Assembly (NCBI RefSeq): GCF_030268965.1
Contig: NZ_BSSE01000002.1
Span: 248,001 to 312,000, forward strand
DNA length: 64,000 nt
Reading direction: 5' to 3'
Source of the DNA: Microtetraspora sp. NBRC 16547
GTDB lineage: Bacteria; Actinomycetota; Actinomycetes; Streptosporangiales; Streptosporangiaceae
Shown here: positions 43,499-54,438 of the stretch, piece by piece
How the letters are laid out: each line of letters begins with the position of its first letter
Position numbering within the stretch: position 1 is the first letter of the stretch
Made by a program: the position numbers and the translations under genes
Notes under the pieces: generated by a model
What the model saw: the letters and a program-made list of their open reading frames with translations, nothing else
What the model was told of the DNA's origin: nothing
Database searches by the model: none

Positions 43499-43840
43499 TC
43501 AGGGCCGCGTATGCTCCGCCTCCCGCAGCTCCGCCAGCAGCTCCCCCTGGCCCGCGATCATGTCGGTCAGAATCCGCCTCGCCGCCCGCAGCAGATCGGC
43601 GACGTCCTTGCTGCTCAGCGCGTAAACGACGGTAGATCCCTCACGCGTCGAGGTCACGATACCCGCTCGCCGCAGTACGGCTAGTTGCTGCGACAGGTTG
43701 GACGCCTCCACCTCGATCCCGGCGAGCAGGTCGCGCACCGGGAGCGGGCCGTCTTGAAGCAGTTCCAGGACCCGGATCCGTACGGGATGACCGAGCGTGC
43801 GGAAGAACTCGGCCTTCGCCTGGTAGAGGGGAACGGGCAT
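43499..43840 (-). CDS. ArsR/SmtB family transcriptional regulator
   Basis: 113-residue winged-helix repressor: AEFFRTLGHPVRIRVLELL, VEASNLSQQLAVLRRAGIV (recognition helix) and the wing REGSTVVYALSS. No CxC metal site (CVC) is present in the alpha-3 helix, so it may sense something other than the classical metals. The ATG at 43840 follows GGGGAGG; a GTG two codons earlier would overlap that site. It is transcribed in the same direction as the upstream acc operon but has a 213-bp gap with its own dyad. No obvious target such as a transporter adjoins it. Confidence 0.9.
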   Translation of the reverse strand: MPVPLYQAKAEFFRTLGHPVRIRVLELLQDGPLPVRDLLAGIEVEASNLSQQLAVLRRAGIVTSTREGSTVVYALSSKDVADLLRAARRILTDMIAGQGELLAELREAEHTRP

Positions 43841-43987
43841 CAGCACCTCCCCCTACGGCCGGCCGCGCCCGGCGGCGGGGCCACCCGGCGTGGTGTGCGC
43901 GGCCCGGCGACGTCACGCATGCACGTCTCCGTTCCCTGGTGCGGATCGAGCTGACAACGAGAAATCGTCACACACCATGGTAGCCAA

Positions 43988-44003
43988 TTGAAAACTTCTT
44001 CAA
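43988..44003. promoter_or_regulatory. ArsR-type operator candidate
   Basis: TTGAA-AACTTC-TTCAA, an imperfectly AT-rich dyad of the spacing typical for ArsR-family sites, lies about 150 bp upstream of the ArsR start. Confidence 0.5.
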
Positions 44004-44053
44004 GTCCCACGACAACCGCTCGCCCGCCACGGGCGGCTGTCGTCAGACACGAC

Positions 44054-45844
44054 CTAATCCTTGATCTCGCAGATCGTGGACCCGGCGGTGACACCCGCGC
44101 CGACCTGGGCGGACAGCCCGGCGATGGTGCCCGCCTTGTGGGCGGTGAGCGGCTGCTCCATCTTCATCGCCTCGAGCACCACGATGACGTCACCCTCGGC
44201 GACGACCGCGCCGTCCTCGACGGCCACCTTGACGATCGTCCCCTGCATGGGCGACGTCAGCGCGTCACCGCTCGCCGCGGCGCCGCCCGGCTTCCGGGAA
44301 CCGCCCCCGCGCTTCGGCTTTCCGCCGTTCGGCCGCGCCGCCGCGGCGGCACCGGACGCCCCGAACCCGGCGGGAAGGACGACCTCCAGGCGCTTGCCGC
44401 CGACCTCGACGGTGATGCGCTCGACGGCGGCGGGCTCGGCGGTCCCGGCGTCCCCGGTGTCTCCGGCATACGGCGGGATCGTGTTGACGAACTCGGTCTC
44501 GATCCAGCGGGTGTGGACGTCGAACGCCTTGCCCCTGCCGATGAACGCGGGGTCGTCGACCACGACCCGGTGGAAGGGCACCACGGTCGGCATGCCCTCG
44601 ACGACGAACTCCGCCAGCGCCCGGCGCGAGCGCTCCAGCGCCTGCGTGCGGTCCCGCCCGGTGACGATGAGCTTGGCGACCAGGGAGTCGAAGGATCCCG
44701 GGACCGTCTCGCCCTGGTCGTACCCTGCGTCGAGCCGTACGCCGGGGCCGGAGGGCGCGTGCCAGCGGGTGATCGTGCCCGGCGCGGGCAGGAAGCCGCG
44801 GCCCGGGTCCTCGGCGTTGATCCTGAACTCGATCGAGTGCCCCTGCACCTTGGGGTCCTTGTAGCCGAGCTCCTCGCCGCAGGCGATCCGGAACATCTCC
44901 CGGACCAGGTCGATGCCGGTGACCTCCTCGCTGACCGGGTGCTCGACCTGCAGCCGCGTGTTGACCTCCAGGAACGAGATCGTGCCGTCCTGACCGACGA
45001 GGAACTCGCAGGTCCCGGCTCCGACGTAGCCCGCCTCGCGCAGGATCGCCTTGGAGGAGTCGTACAGCACCGCAAGCTGCTTACGGGAGAGGAAGGGGGC
45101 CGGGGCCTCCTCGACGAGCTTCTGGTGGCGGCGCTGCAGCGAGCAGTCACGGGTGCTGACCACGACCACGTTGCCGTGCCGGTCGGCCAGGCACTGGGTC
45201 TCCACGTGGCGGGGACGGTCCAGGTAGCGCTCGACGAAGCACTCGCCGCGCCCGAAGGCGGTGACGGCCTCGCGGACGGCCGACTCGTAGAGTTCGGGGA
45301 TCTCCTCCAGGGTGCGGGCGACCTTCAGCCCACGCCCGCCGCCGCCGTAGGCCGCCTTGATGGCGATGGGCAGTCCGTGCTCCCGCGCGAAGGCCACGAC
45401 CTCGTCGGCGCCGGACACCGGGTCGCTGGTCCCGGCGACCAGCGGCGCCCCCACCTTCTGGGCGATGTGCCGGGCCTGCACCTTGTCGCCGAGGGCCTCG
45501 ATGGCGGCGGGCGGGGGGCCGATCCAGACGAGGCCGGCGTCGATGACCGCCTGCGCGAAGGCGGCGTTCTCGGCGAGGAAGCCGTACCCGGGGTGCACGC
45601 CGTCCGTGCCGGTACGGCGGGCGACGTCGAGGATCTTCTCGATGTCGAGGTAGGTCTCCGCCGGGGTGGCCCCGCCGAGCGCGTACGCCTCGTCGGCCAT
45701 CCGTACGAAAAGGGCGTCGCGGTCCGGGTCGGCGTAGACCGCCACGCTGCCGATTCCGGCGTCCTTGCACGCGCGGACGACGCGTACGGCGATCTCTCCG
45801 CGGTTGGCGACGAGCACCTTACGCAGGACGGGAGAGTTGCTCAC
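44054..45844 (-). CDS. accA: Acyl-CoA carboxylase alpha subunit (biotin carboxylase + biotin carrier)
   Basis: 596-residue subunit of acetyl-/propionyl-CoA carboxylase. The biotin carboxylase part begins [20 protein letters not shown]; the ATP-binding glycine loop [13 protein letters not shown] and [15 protein letters not shown] are present. The C-terminal carrier domain has the biotinyl Lys561 in EAMKMEQ. It carboxylates biotin with bicarbonate and ATP for the beta subunit. The start GTG overlaps the epsilon stop (GTGA), and a GGAGGAC lies 7 nt before. It closes the operon beta-epsilon-alpha. It could also supply the carboxyltransferase at 34-35.5 kb. Confidence 0.95.
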   Translation of the reverse strand: MSNSPVLRKVLVANRGEIAVRVVRACKDAGIGSVAVYADPDRDALFVRMADEAYALGGATPAETYLDIEKILDVARRTGTDGVHPGYGFLAENAAFAQAVIDAGLVWIGPPPAAIEALGDKVQARHIAQKVGAPLVAGTSDPVSGADEVVAFAREHGLPIAIKAAYGGGGRGLKVARTLEEIPELYESAVREAVTAFGRGECFVERYLDRPRHVETQCLADRHGNVVVVSTRDCSLQRRHQKLVEEAPAPFLSRKQLAVLYDSSKAILREAGYVGAGTCEFLVGQDGTISFLEVNTRLQVEHPVSEEVTGIDLVREMFRIACGEELGYKDPKVQGHSIEFRINAEDPGRGFLPAPGTITRWHAPSGPGVRLDAGYDQGETVPGSFDSLVAKLIVTGRDRTQALERSRRALAEFVVEGMPTVVPFHRVVVDDPAFIGRGKAFDVHTRWIETEFVNTIPPYAGDTGDAGTAEPAAVERITVEVGGKRLEVVLPAGFGASGAAAAARPNGGKPKRGGGSRKPGGAAASGDALTSPMQGTIVKVAVEDGAVVAEGDVIVVLEAMKMEQPLTAHKAGTIAGLSAQVGAGVTAGSTICEIKD

Positions 45845-46053
45845 TGAAGTCCTCCAAGCTTCCAGCTCGAGTCGCGCCAGCCTCCGTGACTGGCGACGAC
45901 GGGCCGGCGCAGCATGTGGTGACGGGCGGCCCAGCGACGTTGCGGGGTGGGCACGGGGGCCGGGGCGGCCGCCGTGCGGGCGGCGACCACCATGACCAAC
46001 GCGGCGAGCTCCTCCGGAGATGGCTCGCCCTTGATGACGCGTAGCTCGCTCAC
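45841..46053 (-). CDS. accE: Acyl-CoA carboxylase epsilon subunit
   Basis: 70-residue protein with [19 protein letters not shown] at the start, the signature of AccE/PccE, a small actinobacterial subunit that stabilises the alpha-beta complex. It has GTGA overlaps with both the beta gene before it and the alpha gene after it, so its limits are certain and translation is coupled. Confidence 0.92.
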   Translation of the reverse strand: MSELRVIKGEPSPEELAALVMVVAARTAAAPAPVPTPQRRWAARHHMLRRPVVASHGGWRDSSWKLGGLQ

Positions 46054-47618
46054 AGCGGGATGTTCCCGTGCTTCTTGGGCGGCAGCCCCTCCCGCTTGCC
46101 GCGCAGCAGCCGCAGCGAGCGGACGATCTCCCGCCGGGTCTCACGGGGGGCGATCACCGCGTCGACGTAGCCGCGCTCGGCCGCCTGGTAGGGGTTGGCC
46201 AGTGTGTCCTCGTACTCCGTGACCAGTTTGGCACGCAGCGCCTCGGGGTCGTCGGTCGCGGCGAGCTCCTTGCGGTAGAGGATGTTGACCGCGCCCTGGG
46301 CGCCCATCACGGCGATCTGCGCGGTCGGCCAGGCGAGGTTGAGGTCGGCACCGAGGTGCTTGGACCCCATCACGTCGTAGGCGCCGCCGTACGCCTTGCG
46401 GGTGATCACGGTGATCAGCGGGACGGTGGCCTCGGCGTAGGCGTAGAGGAGCTTGGCGCCGCGGCGGATGATGCCGTTCCACTCCTGATCGGTGCCGGGC
46501 AGGAACCCGGGGACGTCGACGAGCGTGAGCACGGGGATGTTGAACGCGTCACAGGTACGCACGAAGCGCGCGGCCTTCTCCGAGGCGTTGATGTCGAGGG
46601 TCCCGGCGAACTGCATGGGCTGGTTGGCGACCACGCCGACCGGCCGGCCCTCCATCCGCCCGAAGCCGATGATGATGTTGGGCGCGAACAGCGCCTGCAC
46701 TTCCAGGAAGTCGCCGTCGTCGAGGAGGGACTCGATGACGATCCGCATGTCGTACGGCTGGTTGGCCGAGTCGGGCACGAGCGTGTCGAGCGCCAGGTCG
46801 ACCTCGCCGATCTGGAGGTCGGCCTCCTCGCCGATGGCCGGGGGGTCGTCCAGGTTGTTCTGGGGGAGGTAGGACAGCAGCGCCTTGACGTACTCCAGCG
46901 CGTCGTCCTCGTCGTGGGCCAGGTAGTGGGCGTTGCCGCTCTTGGCATTGTGGGTGTGGGCGCCGCCGAGCTCCTCGAAGGTCACGTCCTCACCGGTGAC
47001 GGTCTTGATGACCTCGGGGCCGGTGACGAACATGTGCGAGGTCTGGTCGACCATGACGGTGAAGTCGGTGAGCGCGGGCGAATACACGTGGCCGCCCGCG
47101 CAGGCTCCCATGATCAGGGAGATCTGGGGGATCACGCCGGAGGCGTGCACGTTGCGCCGGAAGATCTCGCCGTACAGGCCGAGCGAGACGACGCCCTCCT
47201 GGATGCGCGCCCCGGCGCCCTCGTTGATGCCGATGATCGGGGATCCGGTCTTCACGGCGAGGTCCATGACCTTGCAGATCTTCTCGCCGTACACCTCTCC
47301 GAGGCTACCGCCGAGGAAGGTGAAGTCCTGCGCGAAGACGCACACGTGCCGGCCGTCGATCGTCCCGTAGCCGGTGATGACGCCGTCGCCCGGGACGCGG
47401 TTGCGCTCCAGCCCGAACGCGGTGCTGCGGTGCTTGGCGAGCCCGTCCAGCTCGACGAACGATCCCTCGTCCAGCAGCCGCTCGATCCGTTCCCGGGCGC
47501 TGAGCTTGCCCTCGGCGTGCCGCTTCTCGGCCGCCCGTCCGGTGGATCCGACCCGTACGGCCTCATCGCGGCGATCTTCGAGCTGGGCGAGCTTGCCCGC
47601 CGTACTGTGCAGATCCAT
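46050..47618 (-). CDS. pccB: Acyl-CoA carboxylase beta subunit (carboxyltransferase)
   Basis: 522-residue carboxyltransferase of the PccB/AccB type. Features: [15 protein letters not shown], the oxyanion region [29 protein letters not shown], and [14 protein letters not shown] near the active site. It transfers CO2 from biotin to propionyl- or acetyl-CoA, giving methylmalonyl- or malonyl-CoA. It is the first gene of the minus-strand beta-epsilon-alpha operon and is divergent from a TetR regulator whose presumed operator lies 20 bp upstream. Substrate preference (acetyl or propionyl) cannot be settled here. Confidence 0.94.
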   Translation of the reverse strand: MDLHSTAGKLAQLEDRRDEAVRVGSTGRAAEKRHAEGKLSARERIERLLDEGSFVELDGLAKHRSTAFGLERNRVPGDGVITGYGTIDGRHVCVFAQDFTFLGGSLGEVYGEKICKVMDLAVKTGSPIIGINEGAGARIQEGVVSLGLYGEIFRRNVHASGVIPQISLIMGACAGGHVYSPALTDFTVMVDQTSHMFVTGPEVIKTVTGEDVTFEELGGAHTHNAKSGNAHYLAHDEDDALEYVKALLSYLPQNNLDDPPAIGEEADLQIGEVDLALDTLVPDSANQPYDMRIVIESLLDDGDFLEVQALFAPNIIIGFGRMEGRPVGVVANQPMQFAGTLDINASEKAARFVRTCDAFNIPVLTLVDVPGFLPGTDQEWNGIIRRGAKLLYAYAEATVPLITVITRKAYGGAYDVMGSKHLGADLNLAWPTAQIAVMGAQGAVNILYRKELAATDDPEALRAKLVTEYEDTLANPYQAAERGYVDAVIAPRETRREIVRSLRLLRGKREGLPPKKHGNIPL

Positions 47619-47637
47619 TGATCACCACACCTCTTGA

Positions 47638-47652
47638 GACTGAGTTTCAGTC
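47638..47652. promoter_or_regulatory. TetR-type operator between acc operon and its regulator
   Basis: GACTGA-GTT-TCAGTC is a perfect dyad located 20 bp upstream of the pccB start and 59 bp upstream of the TetR start; a related half-site CTCAGTAC follows at 47661. It can control both divergent units. Confidence 0.65.
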
Positions 47653-47710
47653 GTACGATACTCAGTACCAAGACGACCGACAAGGCCAGCGAATCCGGGA
47701 GAATGGCTCG

Positions 47711-48394
47711 ATGCCACGATCGCCCACCAGCCAGCGCCTCGCCGACGCGGCGATTCAGCTCTTCAACGAGCGCGGCTACGACGAGACCACCGTCGACGAC
47801 ATCGCGGCCCGCGCGGGTGTGAGTCGCAGCACCTTCTTCAGGTACTACCGGTCCAAGGACGACGTGATCTTCCCGGATCACGACGCGCTGCTCGCGAAGG
47901 TGGACGCCCGCCTGAGGGCGTCGACCGCCGACACCGCGATCGTGGCGGTGTGCGACGCCGTCCGCATCGTGCTCGCGCACTACGTCGAGGACGCCGAGGT
48001 GTCGCTGCGGCGCTACCGCCTGGTCGGCCGGGTGCCCGCGCTGCGCGACCGCGAGATCGTCAGCGTCGCGCGCTACCAGCGGCTGTTCCGCGAGTACGTC
48101 GGTGACTGGCTGGCCGGGTCGCCCGACGCCGCGCTCCGCGCCGAGCTCATGGCCTCCTCCGTCGTGGCCGCGCACAACCAGGTGCTCCGCGGCTGGCTGC
48201 GCGCGGGCGGGTCGTACGCCCCGTTCGAGCCGCTCGACCACGCCCTGCAGTACATCATCAGGACGTTCCGCCACCTGGAGAACCTGGAGAGGCCGCGCAA
48301 CGGCGGCGACCAGGTCGTCGTGGCGACCTTCCCGCGCTCGGCCGACCCGGACGCCGTCTTGGACGCCATCCGGGCGCACCTCGGCTCGCGGTAA
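47711..48394 (+). CDS. TetR family transcriptional regulator
   Basis: 227-residue regulator. The N-terminal HTH reads AIQLFNERGYDETTVDDIAA then RAGVSRSTFFRYYRSKDDVI, typical of TetR and of the lipid-metabolism subgroup. The C-terminal domain is helical and ligand-binding. The ATG at 47711 follows GGGAGA. It is divergent from the acyl-CoA carboxylase operon, so a role in acyl-CoA carboxylase or fatty-acid control is likely (compare FasR-like regulators). The stop codon is inside the stem of the downstream terminator. Confidence 0.9.
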   Translation: MPRSPTSQRLADAAIQLFNERGYDETTVDDIAARAGVSRSTFFRYYRSKDDVIFPDHDALLAKVDARLRASTADTAIVAVCDAVRIVLAHYVEDAEVSLRRYRLVGRVPALRDREIVSVARYQRLFREYVGDWLAGSPDAALRAELMASSVVAAHNQVLRGWLRAGGSYAPFEPLDHALQYIIRTFRHLENLERPRNGGDQVVVATFPRSADPDAVLDAIRAHLGSR

Positions 48395-48414
48395 CAACGG
48401 CCACCGCGAGCCGA
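48381..48414. terminator. Bidirectional hairpin overlapping the tetR stop
   Basis: TCGGCTCGCGGT pairs perfectly with ACCGCGAGCCGA across a 10-nt loop; the stop codon TAA (48392-48394) lies at the stem-loop junction. It separates tetR from the convergent aceE. Confidence 0.8.
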
Positions 48415-48436
48415 CGACGCCGGGAACCCCCGGTGT

Positions 48437-50965
<2,529 letters not shown>

Positions 50966-50989
50966 GGCAACGCCTCCTGGGGAATACCA

Positions 50990-51015
50990 ATCATCCGATC
51001 ATTCGATCAGATGAT
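50990..51015. promoter_or_regulatory. 26-bp dyad upstream of aceE
   Basis: Half-sites ATCATCCGATCAT and TCGATCAGATGAT match as an inverted repeat at 10 of 13 positions, centred 37 bp before the start codon. The GATC-rich form suggests a GntR-type (PdhR-like) repressor site. Confidence 0.5.
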
Positions 51016-51368
51016 AGTGCCCAGGCCAGGCTTCTCCCATGCTCGAAACCGGACTGCTCGAAACCGGACAGGCGAGAACGGGCAGGACGCGGCGCCCGGC
51101 GGCGAACCATCGGTGCGCCCCGCCGTACGACCTCTGCCTGCCGGGAACCGTGACGGCCGCGACCATCTCCTGACCGCCGGATCTCCGACGGGCCCGGCCC
51201 ATCGCCCGGTCGACGTCCTCATGGCCGATGTCATTCACCGCGCGGACGCGGTGGCACCGGACACGGCGCCCCGATCCCACTTATCGCCTGCTTATCCCGG
51301 TATGGGTGTAGTGTCCGGTTAGCTGCTTTGGCGTGTTCCCCCCACTGGCTAGTGACGGAGGGAGAGTC
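51016..51368. other. Intergenic region between aceE and the DyP cassette
   Basis: About 350 bp without a supported gene. It contains a 15-bp tandem duplication (GCTCGAAACCGGACT then ...ACA, 51041-51070) and, near 51283-51297, a direct repeat CTTATC separated by 5 bp. The promoter of the downstream cassette should lie in the last 100 bp; no clear -35/-10 pair was identified. Confidence 0.5.
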
Positions 51369-51902
51369 ATGGACATCAGACCGCAGGCAGTCGTTATCCC
51401 CAAGGAGACCGACCAACTCGAGCAGGGGAAATACGGTCCCATCTTTCCGAGGACCCCGGCGTGTTACGGATTCACCGTCATCGCGAAGGTCAAACCCGGC
51501 AGAGCCGAGGCGATCCGCAACTACGGCTACACGCTGGCCAAGGCGCTGGAAAGCGATCCGTACCTTCTCGCGCCGCTCAAGCTGCACTATCTGCGCTGGG
51601 TGCTCTTCGATGACGATACGCGTTTCATGTATCAGGGCATCTTCGACACCGACTTCGACAAGTACACCGAAGACGCCATCGCGCTGTTCACCAAGTCCGG
51701 GGTGAGCACGGCTTTCGAGAACCTCGAGGGATTCCCCGAGGACTGGAGGACGAACCCCGAGGCGTTCATCAGGTTCGTTCGCGAGCACCAGTGCCCGAGC
51801 TTCATCGAATACGGAGAGTATCCGTACATCAGCGCCGACGAGATCAAGAAGGCTCTGCGGATCAAGAGCGCCCTGTCGGAGATGCTCGACCAATTGCAGT
51901 GA
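51369..51902 (+). CDS. DyP-cassette protein 1, predicted dimeric alpha+beta (ferredoxin-like) protein
   Basis: 177-residue soluble protein, first gene of the cassette, without a named function. The stretch YGFTVIAKVKPGRAEAIRNY, then KLHYLRWVLFDDDTRFMYQG, then IFDTDFDKYTEDAIALF resembles a ferredoxin-like alpha+beta barrel half as found in proteins adjacent to haem peroxidases and lipid-oxidising enzymes; the fold is inferred from pattern, not from a search. The C-terminal part (PSFIEYGEYPYISADEIKKA) is helical. There is no signal peptide. The start is firmly set by GGAGGGAGAG before ATG 51369. The next gene follows 44 bp later on the same strand. Confidence 0.72.
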   Translation: MDIRPQAVVIPKETDQLEQGKYGPIFPRTPACYGFTVIAKVKPGRAEAIRNYGYTLAKALESDPYLLAPLKLHYLRWVLFDDDTRFMYQGIFDTDFDKYTEDAIALFTKSGVSTAFENLEGFPEDWRTNPEAFIRFVREHQCPSFIEYGEYPYISADEIKKALRIKSALSEMLDQLQ

Positions 51903-51946
51903 GGCCGGGCTGTCGTCCACCTGCTGCGCCGTCGATCGGAGACGAA

Positions 51947-52963
51947 ATGAGTGAGTTCAGGACCGCACGTACCTACAACCAGAACCATGTGCCACGCGAG
52001 TACACCCCCGGTCGGCGACGGGTGAGCATCTACGTCGCGTGGAGCTATCCCGCCGAGGCCGGCAGGAACCCGGCCGAGCTCGACAACCGGTTCTCCACGA
52101 TGACCGAAGTCCGGCGCGTGGCCTGGCCTGCCTACGAGGATCCGAAGTGGTCCGACCCCATGCAGTTCCAGCAGGGCATCGCGGGGACGCTGGAGTTGTT
52201 CTTCTGGGCCTGGGTGCCGTTCCAGCAGTTCGTCGAGGAGACCACCGGGCACCCCGTACCCGTGTACCAGCGCATCGATCAAGCCGGTTTCCGGACTCCG
52301 CTCGACGAGCGGGTGCTGGCGGACACCGACACCTTGTTCGTGTTCGGGCTGGATCACATGATCACCGGGCAGGAGGCCGCGCCCGAGGAGATCGAGGCAC
52401 TGCGGCAGTTCGTCAACCGGGAGGGAACCTGCCTGGTCCTGGGGCCGCACCACGACGTCGGGGCATCGGACGACCTGACCGTGCGCGATATGGAATACCA
52501 CCATCACGGCGACCTCCTGGTTCCCCGACAGCAACGGTTCGGTATGTACACCCGCTCCTTGATGCAAGGGCTCGGAGTGCCCGTGGAGAACCGCTACGGG
52601 CTGCGTCCAGCGATGCGGGAACCGCGCAAGATCGCCCCGCTGTCCATCGCCAGGGATCTGGACACCAAGGGATGGCTGGAAGGGGTGACCACCTTCAACT
52701 TCCACATGCACCTGCCGCACTACGCCGTGACGACGGACGACCCGAATGCCATCCACGTGCTGGGCAGGCAGCCGATCGACATGACCAAGCCGCACCCGTT
52801 CACCGAGGCGGGAAACACCGAGTTCAACATGTTCCTGTGGATGCCCCCGACCGGTGAGCGGGCCGGCGATGTGCTCCTGGCGGACTCCACGATCTTCAGC
52901 TCGCTGTTCGGCGGAGACGAGAGCCTGCGCAACTTCTGGAGAAACCTCGTCACGTTGAAGTAG
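51947..52963 (+). CDS. DyP-cassette protein 2, unknown, possible amidotransferase-like fold
   Basis: 338-residue cytoplasmic protein, no family recognised with confidence. The middle region (LADTDTLFVFGLDHMITGQE, then EALRQFVNREGTCLVLGPHHDVG) has the strand-turn-helix pattern of class I glutamine-amidotransferase/ThuA-like folds, but no catalytic Cys is evident. Aromatic- and Met-rich stretches (MQFQQGIAGTLELFFWAWVP) and histidine clusters (EYHHHGD; FHMHLPHY) could bind haem or metal; that is speculation. The start ATG 51947 has GGAGA 6 nt upstream. Its stop codon sits in a 16-bp triplicate repeat that leads into the peroxidase gene. Confidence 0.68.
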   Translation: MSEFRTARTYNQNHVPREYTPGRRRVSIYVAWSYPAEAGRNPAELDNRFSTMTEVRRVAWPAYEDPKWSDPMQFQQGIAGTLELFFWAWVPFQQFVEETTGHPVPVYQRIDQAGFRTPLDERVLADTDTLFVFGLDHMITGQEAAPEEIEALRQFVNREGTCLVLGPHHDVGASDDLTVRDMEYHHHGDLLVPRQQRFGMYTRSLMQGLGVPVENRYGLRPAMREPRKIAPLSIARDLDTKGWLEGVTTFNFHMHLPHYAVTTDDPNAIHVLGRQPIDMTKPHPFTEAGNTEFNMFLWMPPTGERAGDVLLADSTIFSSLFGGDESLRNFWRNLVTLK

Positions 52964-53004
52964 TGCCACGGCGAAGTAGTGCCCCAGCGAGGTAGTGCCA
53001 CAGG
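52957..53004. repeat. Three 16-bp tandem repeats between cassette genes 2 and 3
   Basis: Units GAAGTAGTGCCACGGC, GAAGTAGTGCCCCAGC and GAGGTAGTGCCACAGG start at 52957, 52973 and 52989. The first contains the TAG stop of gene 2; the last overlaps the GGGAGG ribosome-binding site of the peroxidase gene. Confidence 0.9.
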
Positions 53005-53017
53005 GAGGCAGGTATCC

Positions 53018-54352
53018 GTGACCGAGCAAACGCATGCCGCGCTCGAACTCGACGACATCCAGCGGGGGGTTCTCAGCCCTCGGCCGACCCCGTACGCTGC
53101 GACGTACATCCTGTTCCGCATCGACGACCGCGCGCACGGGCGGCAGCTGATGCGGCGGCTGAGCGAGGTGGTGACCTCGGCCACCGACTCGATGAGTCCC
53201 CTGGGCGAGACCTGGGTGAGCGTCGCGGTCACCTGTCACGGCCTCAAGGCACTGGGCGTGCCGAAGGAATCGCTGGACACGTTCGCCTGGGAGTTCCGGC
53301 AAGGAATGGCCGCACGGGCGAAAGCGCTGGGCGACACGGGCGAGAGCAGCCCCGAGCACTGGGAATCGCCGCTGGGCACGCCGGATGTCCACGTGGTGCT
53401 CGTGGCGCTCGCGCCCGACGGCGCACAGCTCGAAGCGGCCATCGATCGTTCCCGCCCGGCGTTTGAGAACCTCCCGGGCGTGGTCCCGGTCTGGCGGCAC
53501 GACTGTTACGCGCTGCCGACCGAGACCGAGCCTTTCGGCTACCGCGACGGCATCAGCCACCCGGCGGTCGAGGGCAGCGGCATCGCCGGGTCGAACCCGC
53601 TGGAAGTGCCGCTCAAGGCCGGGGAGTTCGTGCTCGGTTACCGCGACGAGCTCGGCGGCGTCCAGACCCCGCAGCCCGAGGTGCTGGGCCGCAACGGCAC
53701 CTACGTGGCCTTCCGCAAACTCCACCAACGTGTCGCCATGTTCCGGCGGTACCTGAAGGACAACTCCACCGGCCCCGAGGACGAGGAGCTGCTGGCGGCG
53801 AAGATCATGGGACGCTGGCGCAGCGGCGCGCCGTTGGCGCTCCGCCCGCAGCACGACGACCCCGACCTCGGCGCCGACCCAGGCCGCAACAACAGGTTCC
53901 TCTACGAGCAGGGTGATCCGGCGGGATTCACGACTCCCCTCGGCTGCCACATCCGCCGGGCCAACCCCCGCGACGCGTCGGTGGCGGGGGAACCGAGGCT
54001 GCACCGGATGATCAGGCGCGGCACCGCGTACGGCCCGCCGCTGCCCGAGGGGGTCCTGGAGGACGACGGGGCGGACCGTGGGCTGATGTTCACGTTCATC
54101 GGAGCGCACCTCGGGCGGCAGTTCGAGTTCGTCCAGTCCCAATGGATGAACGACGGTGTCTTCTTCGGCGCGGGGGACGCGAAAGATCCGGTGGTCGGGT
54201 CCGGCGACGGCACCGGTGACTTCACGATCCAGCGGCGGCCGGTACGGCGGCGCCTGCAGTCGCTGCCGCGGTTCGTCGTCACGCGCGGCGGCGAGTACTG
54301 CTTCATGCCCGGACTGAGCGCCCTGCGCTGGCTTGGTGATCTAAAAGACTGA
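53018..54352 (+). CDS. Dye-decolorising (DyP-type) haem peroxidase
   Basis: 444-residue DyP-type peroxidase. The hallmark GxxDG is GYRDG with catalytic Asp177, and the proximal haem ligand is His311 in HIRRANPRD. LGYRDELGG and FRKLHQRVAMFRRYL are further family features. The enzyme uses hydrogen peroxide to oxidise dyes, lignin-like phenolics or Mn, depending on subclass; length places it nearer the longer (class C/D-like) forms. There is no Tat or Sec signal, so it is cytoplasmic or delivered in an encapsulin-like way, but no encapsulin gene is seen. The GTG at 53018 follows GGGAGGCAGG. It ends the three-gene cassette; a 13-bp duplication spans its stop. Confidence 0.92.
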   Translation: MTEQTHAALELDDIQRGVLSPRPTPYAATYILFRIDDRAHGRQLMRRLSEVVTSATDSMSPLGETWVSVAVTCHGLKALGVPKESLDTFAWEFRQGMAARAKALGDTGESSPEHWESPLGTPDVHVVLVALAPDGAQLEAAIDRSRPAFENLPGVVPVWRHDCYALPTETEPFGYRDGISHPAVEGSGIAGSNPLEVPLKAGEFVLGYRDELGGVQTPQPEVLGRNGTYVAFRKLHQRVAMFRRYLKDNSTGPEDEELLAAKIMGRWRSGAPLALRPQHDDPDLGADPGRNNRFLYEQGDPAGFTTPLGCHIRRANPRDASVAGEPRLHRMIRRGTAYGPPLPEGVLEDDGADRGLMFTFIGAHLGRQFEFVQSQWMNDGVFFGAGDAKDPVVGSGDGTGDFTIQRRPVRRRLQSLPRFVVTRGGEYCFMPGLSALRWLGDLKD

Positions 54353-54363
54353 TCCAAAAGGCT
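54338..54363. repeat. 13-bp imperfect duplication at the DyP stop codon
   Basis: GATCTAAAAGACT is followed by GATCCAAAAGGCT; the TGA stop (54350-54352) bridges the two units. Confidence 0.65.
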
Positions 54364-54438
54364 GAGGTCGCGGCGACGAGCCGCGCTGAGGCGAGCGGCG
54401 CCGCCGGGGCACGGTCTCCACCAGTGTGGACGGATTTC

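Noticed and set aside
43253-43684. Plus-strand frame of 143 residues across DUF3073 and ArsR upstream regions
   Set aside because: It is antisense to ArsR in part and has no recognisable motif; DUF3073 and ArsR are well supported on the other strand.
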